Positions 1-8,684 of a DNA stretch of 64,000 nt are shown piece after piece (positions within the stretch are counted from its first letter, which is position 1; every line of letters begins with the position of its first letter). This stretch comes from Paenibacillus campinasensis. GTDB taxonomy: Bacteria; Bacillota; Bacilli; Paenibacillales; Paenibacillaceae. Both the position numbers and the translations under genes were made by a program. The notes below the pieces were generated by a model. The model saw only the letters and a program-made list of their open reading frames with translations. It did no database searches and had not been told where the DNA came from. The stretch is taken from contig NZ_NPBY01000038.1 of assembly GCF_002272015.1 (NCBI RefSeq), forward strand, positions 159,835 through 223,834. Reading direction: 5' to 3'.

Positions 1-938
1 ACGGCGATGAACAGCGTCAGATGCCCGATAAACGACAGCAGTGCATAAGAAATCGTCATAAACGCAAACCCGAGCACGATGAGACGCTTCATCAGCTTTT
101 GGTTTTTGCCGATTTTGCTGCCGGTAACATACGAGGTTGTACACATCACGAGCAGCGGAACCGCCAGAATCAGCCCCTTGACCACCCCTTCGATGTGATG
201 GGTCTTCTCCAGCACCTCGGACAGGAAGAACAGAATGCCGAACAAGGTGAACAGGCATGTGGCTCCCGCGAGATAGGCCGTCAGCAGCCATCTGCCTTCA
301 TGCTTGAACACGCTGGCGAGGCCCTGGAAGTACTTTTTCACCCCTGGGGGCTTCTCGCTCTTCTCCTTTTCCTTGATAAAAATCCACGTCAGAATGATCG
401 AAATCAGCACCACGCCCGGAAAAGCAAAAAACACGCCATACCAAATGATCAAACCGATCAAAGAGCCGAGAATCGGCGATATGACCTTCCCGAAGCCGTT
501 TGATGCCTCGACAAGCCCGAGCACCCGACTCTCTTCAGAGCCCTTGAATAAATCTCCTGCCAGCGCCATCGCAATCGGAGCTGTTCCCGCTGCCCCGATG
601 CCCTGAAGCGTCCGCCCTACCAGGATCCAGGCATAAGCATTGGCGAACAGCGCTGCCGCAAAGCCGGCCAGAAGCCCGCCAATCCCGTACAAGAACAATG
701 CCGGTATAATAACCACCTTGCGTGAGAACCTGTCAGATAAATAGCCGAGCACCGGAATCGCGAATGCGGCTACCAAGGAGAACATCGTGATCGTCAGGCT
801 GACCTGCAATGATGTGAGATGAAGCTCTGACTTCATCTTCGGCAGCACCGGAATGATCATCGAGTTTCCAAGTGTCATAATAAGAGGAATCGATCCGATC
901 GCTACGATCGTTTTAGTGGAAGTACGCTGTTCACCCAT
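1..938 (-). CDS. MFS transporter, N-terminal part (runs off the left edge)
   Basis: The open frame reads leftwards from ATG at 938 (residues [18 protein letters not shown]) to the window edge without a stop, giving 312 residues of a membrane protein. Hydrophobic helices recur throughout, about nine in view, and the loop after the second helix has [10 protein letters not shown], the conserved MFS motif A. A later [13 protein letters not shown] segment fits the fourth helix. This resembles the drug:H+ antiporter branch (12 helices, about 400 residues), so the last quarter is missing. AAGGAAGGGG lies upstream of the start. It is divergent from the response regulator at 1085, which may control it. 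Substrate cannot be told from sequence; an efflux role is the usual one for this branch. Confidence 0.85.
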   Translation of the reverse strand, partial: MGEQRTSTKTIVAIGSIPLIMTLGNSMIIPVLPKMKSELHLTSLQVSLTITMFSLVAAFAIPVLGYLSDRFSRKVVIIPALFLYGIGGLLAGFAAALFANAYAWILVGRTLQGIGAAGTAPIAMALAGDLFKGSEESRVLGLVEASNGFGKVISPILGSLIGLIIWYGVFFAFPGVVLISIILTWIFIKEKEKSEKPPGVKKYFQGLASVFKHEGRWLLTAYLAGATCLFTLFGILFFLSEVLEKTHHIEGVVKGLILAVPLLVMCTTSYVTGSKIGKNQKLMKRLIVLGFAFMTISYALLSFIGHLTLFIA

Positions 939-1084
939 ACTGCTGCAAGTCCCCTTCCTTCGTCAAACATGCGCTTAGAATGTCCTGCCAGGTTACCCTT
1001 TATTCCAGATGGAGCATTTGTTTCGTTGCAGAAATCATGTTAGTATCCAAAGCAAGATCGAGAACATGATGGCGAGGTTGTTAT

Positions 1085-1759
1085 ATGTCAACAATATTAA
1101 TTGTGGAAGATGAAGTCATCCTGCGGGAAGTGATGAAGGATTATTTGCTGGAGGACGGTTATCAGGTGCTGGAGGCCGGCGATGGCAAAAAAGCGCTGGA
1201 GCTTGTAAAAGAGACCGGCGTGGATCTGATCATTCTGGACATTATGCTGCCGGAGATGGACGGATGGTCGGTGTGCAAACGAATCCGCAAGGAATCGGAC
1301 GTTCCGATCATCATGCTGACAGCCCGCTCCGATGAAGACGATACGCTGATGGGCTTTGAGCTGGGGGCAGACGATTATGTTACCAAGCCGTACAGCCCGC
1401 CGATCCTGCTGGCCCGAGTCAAGCGGCTACTACAGACCCGGCAGCTCCGTGTACAAGCGGACACTTCCCTCACCTGCGGCAGCATCACCATTCATTTTCC
1501 GTCCCGAACGGTTACGGTGGATGGGGCTCCTTGCAGCTTGACGCATACCGAATTTGAGATGCTCGCTTATTTGATGAAGAACAGAGGCATCATCATAACC
1601 AGGGAACAGTTAATTACCAAGATCTGGGGGTATGACTATATTGGCGATGACCGGACGATCAACAGCCATATCCGCAATCTGCGGGCCAAGCTGGGAGAAC
1701 ACGCCGGGCATATTGTCACCGTTGTACGATCAGGCTATAAATTCGAGGAGCATCCATGA
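1085..1759 (+). CDS. OmpR/PhoB-family response regulator
   Basis: 224 residues with a receiver domain (about 1-115) and a winged-helix DNA-binding domain (about 125-222). The acidic pocket is VEDE near residues 7-10, the phospho-acceptor is D52 in ILDIMLPEMDG, and the conserved lysine sits in YVTKPYSP near 104. The effector domain has the typical LTHTEFEMLAYL, REQL and DDRTINSHIRNLRAKLG blocks. The stop codon overlaps the start of the histidine kinase (ATGA), so the two are translationally coupled. The pair could regulate the divergent MFS gene, the lipoprotein at 3726 and itself; target not shown by sequence. Confidence 0.95.
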   Translation: MSTILIVEDEVILREVMKDYLLEDGYQVLEAGDGKKALELVKETGVDLIILDIMLPEMDGWSVCKRIRKESDVPIIMLTARSDEDDTLMGFELGADDYVTKPYSPPILLARVKRLLQTRQLRVQADTSLTCGSITIHFPSRTVTVDGAPCSLTHTEFEMLAYLMKNRGIIITREQLITKIWGYDYIGDDRTINSHIRNLRAKLGEHAGHIVTVVRSGYKFEEHP

Positions 1760-3579
1760 AGAGCATTGTACTTAAGCTGTTTCTGCTGACCACGATGGTC
1801 TGCCTGCTCACAGTCGCCATTATATTTGTTGGACAGACCGTGTTCTTCAAGCAATTCTATGCTCATCAGAAAATACAGGACGTCCAATCGGCCATTCAAG
1901 CCTATGTCGAAGATGAACGCAAGGCTGGTGACAACCCTCAAGCGCTCGCAGAGCTGGAACAGGATTTCTATCGACAGCATAACACTTGGATTGCCACCCT
2001 GGACGCGCAAGGGCGCTTGAAGTTTACAGACGATTTTCTGATGGAAATCAGACTGGATCAAGCCGAGGGCTTCGATCTTGCTGATGCCGTACTAACCATT
2101 CCTTTGTACAGTGTGATGAACGCGGAGGATTTCTACAGCGATCGTCCGTTCCCTCAGCCCTGGGTACAAGAGGGAGAAGAGATCACAATCGAAGGCATCA
2201 TGATCCACGGGCAGCCTATTCCCCAGCGCATGGGAAGGGACGTCTCCAATCTGCGTTCAGAGAATCGCCTGGAGAACAGCCAGATGGTAAACAAGGAGTT
2301 CGAGATTCTCCATAACCGCTATCATAGCAACGGGACCAAGTATCGTGAGGCCTACCCCGGATTTCTGGTCCAAGGCACGATTACACAGCTTCGAACTCCT
2401 GAAGGGGCAGCGGCCGCGCGCTATGCCAACCGCTTATTTATGGATCGCATCCTGGCGTTTCAAGCGGACCTGCTGTACGGTGACTTCGATCCCTCCCCGG
2501 GTCCCCATCCCGTTATGGATTTCTCGGAAAATCAGGTGAATTACAAAATCTTCGTCGAGCGCAGCCAAGACGGCGACGGAAATGCTGAATATGTGTTTGC
2601 GATGACGTCGCTGCAGCCGGTGAATGAAGCGGTGGGGATGCTCGAACAATACTACGTGTATGTGATTATCGCCACGATCCTGCTGGTGATGCTCGTTTCC
2701 TTTTATTATTCCCGGCGGATATCCCGTCCTCTGCTGCGCATGAATCGTGTCACCCGGCAAATGGCAGGCCTGGATTTCTCGGAGGATCTTCCGATTACAA
2801 GCAAGGACGAGATCGGCAGCTTGTCGCGCAGCATCAATGAGCTGTCCGGACGGCTTCATGCCCATATCCTCCGCTTGGAGGAGGACATCGAGAAGGAGAA
2901 ACAGCTGGAGCGTACGCGTAAAGAATTCATATCCAGCGTTTCGCATGAGCTCAAGACGCCGCTGAGCGTTATTCAGAGCTGTCTTGCCATTCTGAAGGAC
3001 GGCATCGCCCCTCATAAACGGGACTATTATTTTCAAGCGATGGAAGATGAGGTCCGCCGCATGGATATGCTGATTGCCGATATGCTGGAGCTGGCCAAGT
3101 ATGAATCCGGAACGTATAAAATGAACATGGACTCCTTTTCTATCGATGCCGTCATCGAGCGGACCTGCGCTAAACTGGCGGATGAACTCGCGGCTAAGCA
3201 GCTTCATTTATACACTTCCCTGCCGCCTGTAGTGGTCATGGGCAACGAGCTTCGGATTGAACAGGTCATCGTCAATTTCCTGACCAATGCGATTCGTTAT
3301 ACGCCGGAGCAGCAGGCCATTCACATTACAATCTCCAAGGAGACGGATAGCGCCCGGATCTCCATCGAGAATAAAGGGGCTCGCATTCCGGATGAGCAGC
3401 TGGAGAGAATCTGGGACCGCTTCTACCGCGGCGAGCAATCACGCGGCCGCGCGACGGGCGGAACCGGACTTGGCCTTGCGATATCCAAGAAAATTCTGGA
3501 GATGCACGGCGTGCCTTATGGCGCGGTTAACACAGACGATGGGGTTTTGTTTTATTTTCATTTACGCACAAAAACGTAG
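1756..3579 (+). CDS. Membrane sensor histidine kinase
   Basis: 607 residues. A first membrane helix at about 5-27 is followed by an unusually long extracytoplasmic segment (about 28-295) without a recognised domain, a second helix (about 298-318), HAMP (about 318-370), a HisKA domain with the phospho-acceptor H397 in SVSHELKTPLSV, and an HATPase domain with the N-box NFLTNAIRY (about 505) and GTGLGLAI (about 570). It is the cognate kinase of the overlapping upstream regulator. The architecture fits envelope-stress or antimicrobial sensors of Firmicutes. The signal is unknown; the large external domain suggests direct sensing of a ligand outside the membrane. Confidence 0.93.
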   Translation: MKSIVLKLFLLTTMVCLLTVAIIFVGQTVFFKQFYAHQKIQDVQSAIQAYVEDERKAGDNPQALAELEQDFYRQHNTWIATLDAQGRLKFTDDFLMEIRLDQAEGFDLADAVLTIPLYSVMNAEDFYSDRPFPQPWVQEGEEITIEGIMIHGQPIPQRMGRDVSNLRSENRLENSQMVNKEFEILHNRYHSNGTKYREAYPGFLVQGTITQLRTPEGAAAARYANRLFMDRILAFQADLLYGDFDPSPGPHPVMDFSENQVNYKIFVERSQDGDGNAEYVFAMTSLQPVNEAVGMLEQYYVYVIIATILLVMLVSFYYSRRISRPLLRMNRVTRQMAGLDFSEDLPITSKDEIGSLSRSINELSGRLHAHILRLEEDIEKEKQLERTRKEFISSVSHELKTPLSVIQSCLAILKDGIAPHKRDYYFQAMEDEVRRMDMLIADMLELAKYESGTYKMNMDSFSIDAVIERTCAKLADELAAKQLHLYTSLPPVVVMGNELRIEQVIVNFLTNAIRYTPEQQAIHITISKETDSARISIENKGARIPDEQLERIWDRFYRGEQSRGRATGGTGLGLAISKKILEMHGVPYGAVNTDDGVLFYFHLRTKT

Positions 3580-3604
3580 AGCGAAAGGCTCTGCGTTTTT
3601 TTAT
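3571..3604 (+). terminator. Intrinsic terminator after the two-component pair
   Basis: A GC-rich hairpin with arms AACGTAGAGC and GCTCTGCGTT (one mismatch), loop GAAAG, followed by a T run. It overlaps the last codons of the kinase gene and separates it from the lipoprotein at 3726. Confidence 0.85.
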
Positions 3605-3725
3605 TTGAGCTTGATCTCATCTGCACTTCATCTTGATCTCGGCTGGCTACACTCGTTCTCGAAGCTTCAGGTGTACAGACACCGACATACAGAAGCTCTT
3701 ACACCAACGAAGGAGAAGATGAGCC

Positions 3726-4415
3726 ATGAAAAAGATTATGATGATATTCCTTACGGGAAGCCTGGCGATTGCCTTGACTGCTTGCGGACAGGATGCACCC
3801 GTCATCCCTGAATCGGAGGGACAAGTATCTCAATCCCCCGAGACGCCCGAATCGCGGGGAACCAGCTCAACCGGATCAATGAACACCGATGCTCAACTGT
3901 GGTTTGAAGACAGTGTATTTTTCGGAGATTCCATTACGGAAGGGTTATCCTACCACGATGTGCTTAAGGAAGAGATTGTTCTGGCAGGCGCGGGAAAAAC
4001 GTCGGAATTCGCACTTAAGGATGTTGAAGAGCTGGCCAAGCGAAACCCGAAGCGAATCTATATCCAGCTCGGCTCGGACGATATTCTGTGGCCTACGGAC
4101 GATCCGATAGCGTACTCCATGAACAACTACGCCAAGCTGATTGAGGATATGAAGCAGCAGCTGCCGCAAGCAAGGATTACGCTTCTGTCCGTCACGCCGG
4201 TAACAGAGGCAGCAGAGGACAAGGAGCCGCGTTACAGCCGGATCGCAGATTACAATCACAGCCTCAAACAGCTCGCGGAGCGGGAGAACGTTCATTTTAT
4301 CGATATCTCTCCGATATTTGCTGACAGCCCGGATCTGTATGATACCGACGGGATTCACTTCAAGCCCGAATATTATCCGATACTGTTGGAGTTTCTGAAG
4401 GATCAGGTGGAGTAG
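3726..4415 (+). CDS. SGNH/GDSL-type esterase lipoprotein
   Basis: 229 residues. The signal peptide ends in the lipobox LTAC (C20), followed by a Pro/Ser/Glu-rich tether, so the protein should be anchored outside the membrane. The catalytic domain starts with FFGDSITEG (block I serine, near residue 68), has QLGSDD where block III usually reads GxND, and ends with DGIHFKPEYY, which supplies the Asp/His pair near 209-212. The spacing matches bacterial SGNH hydrolases that deacylate surface glycans. It is followed 34 bases later by the MBOAT acyltransferase gene, suggesting a job in adding or removing acyl groups on an envelope polymer. The GSDD variation in block III is worth noting. Confidence 0.85.
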   Translation: MKKIMMIFLTGSLAIALTACGQDAPVIPESEGQVSQSPETPESRGTSSTGSMNTDAQLWFEDSVFFGDSITEGLSYHDVLKEEIVLAGAGKTSEFALKDVEELAKRNPKRIYIQLGSDDILWPTDDPIAYSMNNYAKLIEDMKQQLPQARITLLSVTPVTEAAEDKEPRYSRIADYNHSLKQLAERENVHFIDISPIFADSPDLYDTDGIHFKPEYYPILLEFLKDQVE

Positions 4416-4449
4416 GCCGCTGCAGGCTGCCATCCGGAGGTGACAATAC

Positions 4450-5856
4450 TTGGTCTTTAGCAGTCTCAACTTTCTGTTTCTTTTTCTCCCGCTGGCGCTG
4501 CTGGTCTATTATCTGTCGCCGAGGAAGCTGCGAAATGCTGTGCTGCTGGCGGCAAGCCTGATCTTCTATGCGTGGGGAGAGCCGCTGTACATTCTCCTGA
4601 TGATCGGATCAACGGTATTCGATTATATGAACGGACGGCTGATCGAAAAGTACAGGCACCGGAAGGCAGTCCAAAGCACGGTGTTTATCGCATCGATGAC
4701 AGGCAGTCTGGCGGTTCTCGGACTGTTCAAATATGCCGGTTTTGTCGTGGACAATATCAATCAGCTGTTTCACCTGAATATCGAGGCGGCTGATCTGCCG
4801 CTGCCCGTGGGGATTTCCTTCTACACATTTCAGACGATGTCCTACGTGATTGACGTCTACCGCGGCAAAGTGCCGGCGCAGCGGAATATCATCTCTTTCG
4901 GCGCCTACGTGGCCATGTTCCCGCAGCTTGTTGCCGGCCCGATCGTGAAGTACAGCCACATTGCCGCCCAGCTTGAATCCCGCAAAGTGACGCTGGAGCG
5001 CTTCGGGGAAGGCGCAGAGCTGTTCATGAGAGGCCTTGCCAAAAAAGTGCTGCTGGCCAACAATATCGGGCTGCTATGGGCCCATATCAAGGCGGAGCCG
5101 ATCGAGCAGCTGAGCGTACTGTCCGCATGGCTGGGCATAGTGGCATTTACGCTGCAAATTTATTTTGATTTCAGCGGATATTCCGACATGGCGCGCGGGC
5201 TTGGCAAGATGTTCGGGTTCGATTTCTTGGAGAACTTCCGTTACCCCTATATCTCCAGAAGCGTGACGGAGTTCTGGCGGAGATGGCATATTTCGCTGGG
5301 CTCCTGGTTCCGCGAGTATGTGTATATCCCGCTTGGGGGCAATCGATCAGGGCTGGTGAAGCAGCTTCGCAATTTGGGGATCGTCTGGTTTCTGACCGGC
5401 TTCTGGCATGGGGCCAGCTGGAACTTTATCATCTGGGGATTGTATTTCGGCGTCCTTGTGATGACCGAGAAGCTGGTCTTGCTGCGCTGGCTTGAACGCA
5501 GCCCTGCCGTTGTCAGCCATGTCTACACACTGCTGGCGGTAATGGTAGGCTGGGTCTTGTTCGACCTGGAGCATATAGCTTCCGCCTGGCATTTCATCGG
5601 CGTGATGTTCGGCAGCGGCGCACATGCTGCAGTAGACCAGAAGGCGCTCTATGATCTGTCGACGTATGCGGTCCTGCTTGTTCTGTCAGCTATCTGTGCA
5701 ACCCCGCTGCCTGGGGCGATACTCACCTTAATCAAGCAAACATGGAGAACGGCCGGGATCGTGCTCATCCCATTGATTTATGCGCTGCTCCTGGTGCTGT
5801 CTACCGCCTATTTGGTCAATGAAAGCTATAATCCATTTTTATATTTTCGATTCTAA
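4450..5856 (+). CDS. MBOAT-family O-acyltransferase (AlgI/DltB-like)
   Basis: 468 residues, polytopic. The start is TTG at 4450, chosen because GGAGG lies nine bases upstream; the protein begins MVFSSLNFLFLFLPLALLVY, typical of AlgI-like proteins. Family landmarks include LPVGISFYTFQTMSY, VAGPIVKY, DFSGYSDMARGLGKMFGF and FWRRWHISLGSWFREYVYIP, and the near-invariant histidine H320 in TGFWHGASWNF. These proteins move acyl groups across the membrane onto secreted glycans or teichoic acids. It sits between the SGNH lipoprotein and a DHHW protein, a common Firmicute arrangement for surface-polysaccharide acylation. The acceptor polymer is not known. Confidence 0.93.
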   Translation: MVFSSLNFLFLFLPLALLVYYLSPRKLRNAVLLAASLIFYAWGEPLYILLMIGSTVFDYMNGRLIEKYRHRKAVQSTVFIASMTGSLAVLGLFKYAGFVVDNINQLFHLNIEAADLPLPVGISFYTFQTMSYVIDVYRGKVPAQRNIISFGAYVAMFPQLVAGPIVKYSHIAAQLESRKVTLERFGEGAELFMRGLAKKVLLANNIGLLWAHIKAEPIEQLSVLSAWLGIVAFTLQIYFDFSGYSDMARGLGKMFGFDFLENFRYPYISRSVTEFWRRWHISLGSWFREYVYIPLGGNRSGLVKQLRNLGIVWFLTGFWHGASWNFIIWGLYFGVLVMTEKLVLLRWLERSPAVVSHVYTLLAVMVGWVLFDLEHIASAWHFIGVMFGSGAHAAVDQKALYDLSTYAVLLVLSAICATPLPGAILTLIKQTWRTAGIVLIPLIYALLLVLSTAYLVNESYNPFLYFRF

Positions 5857-5872
5857 AAAAGGGGGGACGGAC

Positions 5873-7018
5873 ATGGAACGGAATGTTACCCTCATTCGAA
5901 AAGCGCTGGCTGTTCTGCTGCCGCTGTTCATTGCTGTATTCGCCGTCCTCCATGTCGCGATGCCAGATCGGTCATTCTCGGAAGCGGAGAACCGGGTGCT
6001 TCTGCAGCTGCCTCGCTTTTCCCTGAAAGCATTGATGTCCGGACAATTCACTGCCGACTTCGACCAATACGTGTCCGATCAATTTGTGTTCAGGGATGCC
6101 TGGATCGGGGTGAAAACCGATGTGGACCGTGCGCTGGGAAAGAAGGAAAACGGCGGTGTCTTTCTGGCGGAGGACGGATATCTTATCCAAACATTCAATC
6201 CCCCTTCTGAGGCGGATGTGGAGAAGAGAGCCGAGGCCATCCTAGCCTTTGACCGCGCGACGCCGGAGCTGCGGAAATATGTCATGCTGGTGCCGACCGC
6301 AGCAACCGTGCTGCAGGATAAACTGCCTCCATTCGCTTCGGCCGGGGATGAGCTCCAGTATCTGGAACGGATGCGAAGCAGATTTCCGGCCACGGTTCAT
6401 GATATTGATGTATATCCGGCACTGGATGCTATGCGGGAGAAGCCGATTTTTTATCAAACCGACCATCACTGGACCACCTTGGGAGCTTACACCGCTTACG
6501 TTGAGCTATGCAAACACCTGGGACTGAACCCGCTGCGCCAGGATGAATTTGATATTCGGCAGGCCACTGACCACTTCTACGGATCGCTGTATTCCAGAAG
6601 CGGATTTCGCCATCTCCGGCCCGACCGGATTGAGCTGTATTGGCCGAAGGACCCGGTGAAATATACGGTAACCTACGTCGATGAAGGGCTCACTACAGAT
6701 TCGCTGTATGCCGTGGACCAGCTTGAAGCCAAGGACAAATACGCGGTGTTCCTGAACGGAAATCATGGACTCGTCCAGATCAAGACCGCCCATCCCAGCA
6801 AGAAGAAGCTGCTCTTGGTCAAGGACTCGTATGCCAACAGCTTGATTCCGTTTCTGTTACCGCATTTCAGCGAGATTGATGTCGTTGACTTGAGGTACTA
6901 CGAGGAGGATTTAGCCTCGTTTGCGAAGGCGCGAGATTTTGATGATATGCTGCTGCTGTACAATGCCAACACGTTTTTTGAGGATTCGTCTATATTAACC
7001 TTGCATGAATCGGAGTGA
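5873..7018 (+). CDS. DHHW-motif (AlgX/AlgJ-like SGNH) protein
   Basis: 381 residues. I take ATG 5873 as start because a G-rich Shine-Dalgarno (AAAAGGGGGG) precedes it, though the frame is open further upstream into the end of the MBOAT gene. A single N-terminal hydrophobic helix (about 10-30) anchors an extracytoplasmic domain. The signature DHHW at 197-200 lies in FYQTDHHWTTLGAY; AlgX/AlgJ-type acetyltransferase domains use this Asp/His with a Ser, probably the one in VKDSYANSLIPF (about 320). It probably takes acyl groups delivered by the MBOAT partner and transfers them to a glycan. Seventeen bases separate the two genes, so they are co-transcribed. Confidence 0.88.
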   Translation: MERNVTLIRKALAVLLPLFIAVFAVLHVAMPDRSFSEAENRVLLQLPRFSLKALMSGQFTADFDQYVSDQFVFRDAWIGVKTDVDRALGKKENGGVFLAEDGYLIQTFNPPSEADVEKRAEAILAFDRATPELRKYVMLVPTAATVLQDKLPPFASAGDELQYLERMRSRFPATVHDIDVYPALDAMREKPIFYQTDHHWTTLGAYTAYVELCKHLGLNPLRQDEFDIRQATDHFYGSLYSRSGFRHLRPDRIELYWPKDPVKYTVTYVDEGLTTDSLYAVDQLEAKDKYAVFLNGNHGLVQIKTAHPSKKKLLLVKDSYANSLIPFLLPHFSEIDVVDLRYYEEDLASFAKARDFDDMLLLYNANTFFEDSSILTLHESE

Positions 7019-7022
7019 TCTA

Positions 7023-7517
7023 ATGAGACAAACACAATTACGTATATGGAGCTTCCCCCTCGTCCTGCTTGCCCTTGCCGTTGCCTTCGGCATATTATCC
7101 GGCTGCTCCGGCAGCGGTACGAACGCTGAAGAACCAGCCTCGGCAGCTGAAATCGGGCAGGCTATCGAGCAGGCGGTACAATTGGATCATATGAATAAGG
7201 GCGATCTGGATAAAATTCAGAAAATATATCGGATCGACAAGGATGACATTGCAGACTTTGTGCTCTATACGTCGGCATCCAATGTGAAAGCTGATGAACT
7301 TGCTGTGATTCAACTCAAGGACCCGGGCCGGATTGCGAGTGTTAAGGAGAACATCGAGCTGCACATCGAGCGCCAGAAAGCCAAATTTAAAGACTATCGG
7401 CCTGACGAATATTATCTGGTTGAACGGCATGTTATGAAATCAAAGGGTTCCTATGTCTTATTCGCCGTATCCGACCAGGCTGATCAAATGGAACGCGTAT
7501 TTGATGACGCATTCTAA
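7023..7517 (+). CDS. DUF4358-type lipoprotein
   Basis: 164 residues from ATG 7023 (GGAGTG ribosome site inside the end of the upstream gene); a second in-frame start lies 18 bases earlier. The signal peptide ends with the lipobox LSGC (C28). The mature domain, with a DIADFVLYTSASNVKADELAVI block, matches the general form of DUF4358 proteins, which commonly accompany MBOAT/DHHW gene pairs in Firmicutes. Function is unknown; co-localisation suggests an accessory of polymer acylation outside the membrane. Confidence 0.8.
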   Translation: MRQTQLRIWSFPLVLLALAVAFGILSGCSGSGTNAEEPASAAEIGQAIEQAVQLDHMNKGDLDKIQKIYRIDKDDIADFVLYTSASNVKADELAVIQLKDPGRIASVKENIELHIERQKAKFKDYRPDEYYLVERHVMKSKGSYVLFAVSDQADQMERVFDDAF

Positions 7518-7528
7518 ACGCAACAGCA

Positions 7529-7573
7529 AGCGACCGTCCTCCGACTTATCACGGGAACGGTCGCTCTTCTATT
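7529..7573 (+). terminator. Intrinsic terminator
   Basis: Inverted repeat AGCGACCGT / ACGGTCGCT with a 19-base loop followed by a T-rich stretch. It closes the acylation operon and lies between it and the convergent catalase gene. Confidence 0.75.
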
Positions 7574-7597
7574 CCTTGGAATCCTATTGATGCCTGC

Positions 7598-8452
7598 TTA
7601 TTTCAGTCCGCGTCCTTCGTTCGCCACATAAGGCCCGGTTCCTGGCACGGAATGCTGATGCATCGCTGCCGGCTTAAGCTCAGGAGCACCGCCGCGTGCT
7701 TGCGGATTCTCTACGTATTCGAAATTGCCGGTTCCGTCCGGAAGCGGCCCGGATGCCCAAGGCCCTTGTCTGCTCTCTTCTCCGACGGAGAAATTAATGA
7801 ATTGACGCGTTGCCTCTCTGACGGTACGCTCTCTCGGGAAGGAAGCCGGTGCCACTGGCCCGTCGATCGCTTCCAGTTCTTCAATGGCAGCCAGCCACTG
7901 ATTCTGGTGCAAAATATCACGGGAGATCATAAAGGACAGCATGTCGCGCACCCCTGCGTCTGTCGTCTGCTCGTACAGCCGTACGACCTGCAGCAGACCT
8001 TGCGTCTCTGCATTCAGATTGGCGCGGAAGTCGGCCAGCAGGTGGCCGCTGGATACGATGTAGCGGCTGTTCCATGGGAAGCCGTTGCTGTCCGTCGGGG
8101 TCGCGCCAAGACCGGACACAATCGCATGCTGCGGATTCATGCCGCCAAGCGCAGCTGCAATGAGCGGATCCTGAGCCGCTTTATCCACTTCATCAGCCGG
8201 TGCGCCGTCCAGAAGCTGGGCAATCATCGTGCACAGCATCTCCACGTGACCGATTTCCTCGGTGCCGATGTCCAGCAGCATATCCCGGTATTTTTGCTCA
8301 GCCCGGCAGTTGAAGCCCTGGAACAAATACTGCATCATGACCGACATCTCACCAAATTGTCCTCCAAGCACCTCCTGCAGCTTGCGCGCAAACACCGGGT
8401 CCGGTCTTTCCGGTTTCGCCCGGTACTGCAGCTCTTTCATGTGGATAAACAT
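7598..8452 (-). CDS. Manganese catalase
   Basis: 284 residues. I set the start at ATG 8452 (MFIHMKELQYR) because AAGGAGG lies just upstream and because this numbering puts the dinuclear manganese ligands at E35 (FGEMSV), E66 and H69 (TEEIGHVEML), as in the well-studied lactobacillar enzyme. A later glutamate in NAETQGLLQV and the histidine in SRDILHQNQW complete the site. The enzyme disproportionates hydrogen peroxide without heme. Homologues in Bacillaceae include the spore-coat CotJC, so a coat location is possible, but no cotJA/cotJB neighbours are present. Confidence 0.95.
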   Translation of the reverse strand: MFIHMKELQYRAKPERPDPVFARKLQEVLGGQFGEMSVMMQYLFQGFNCRAEQKYRDMLLDIGTEEIGHVEMLCTMIAQLLDGAPADEVDKAAQDPLIAAALGGMNPQHAIVSGLGATPTDSNGFPWNSRYIVSSGHLLADFRANLNAETQGLLQVVRLYEQTTDAGVRDMLSFMISRDILHQNQWLAAIEELEAIDGPVAPASFPRERTVREATRQFINFSVGEESRQGPWASGPLPDGTGNFEYVENPQARGGAPELKPAAMHQHSVPGTGPYVANEGRGLK

Positions 8453-8640
8453 ACGATCATCCTCCTTCATCATGCTGTTTGTTTGTATATGAAATTAACG
8501 GGGTCGATTATCATATACCCGCCCTGAGAGCGGCTAATCAGCTCGAGATGACGCTAGCCTGCTGGCAACCGCCTATAAACAGCGCGGATCACGCTGCCTC
8601 GGACTGGCTATTCTAAACGCCAAGTGCCCAGAACGAAGAA

Positions 8641-8674
8641 ATCCCGCAAACCTCTCGTTTGAGGCTTGCGGGAT
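8641..8674 (-). terminator. Intrinsic terminator of the GH92 operon
   Basis: Near-perfect inverted repeat ATCCCGCAA / TTGCGGGAT lying 11 bases beyond the stop of the GH92 gene, followed on the minus strand by TTTCTTCGTT. The rest of the stretch up to the catalase start (8453-8640) shows no further gene. Confidence 0.75.
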
Positions 8675-8684
8675 ATTCTGCATG

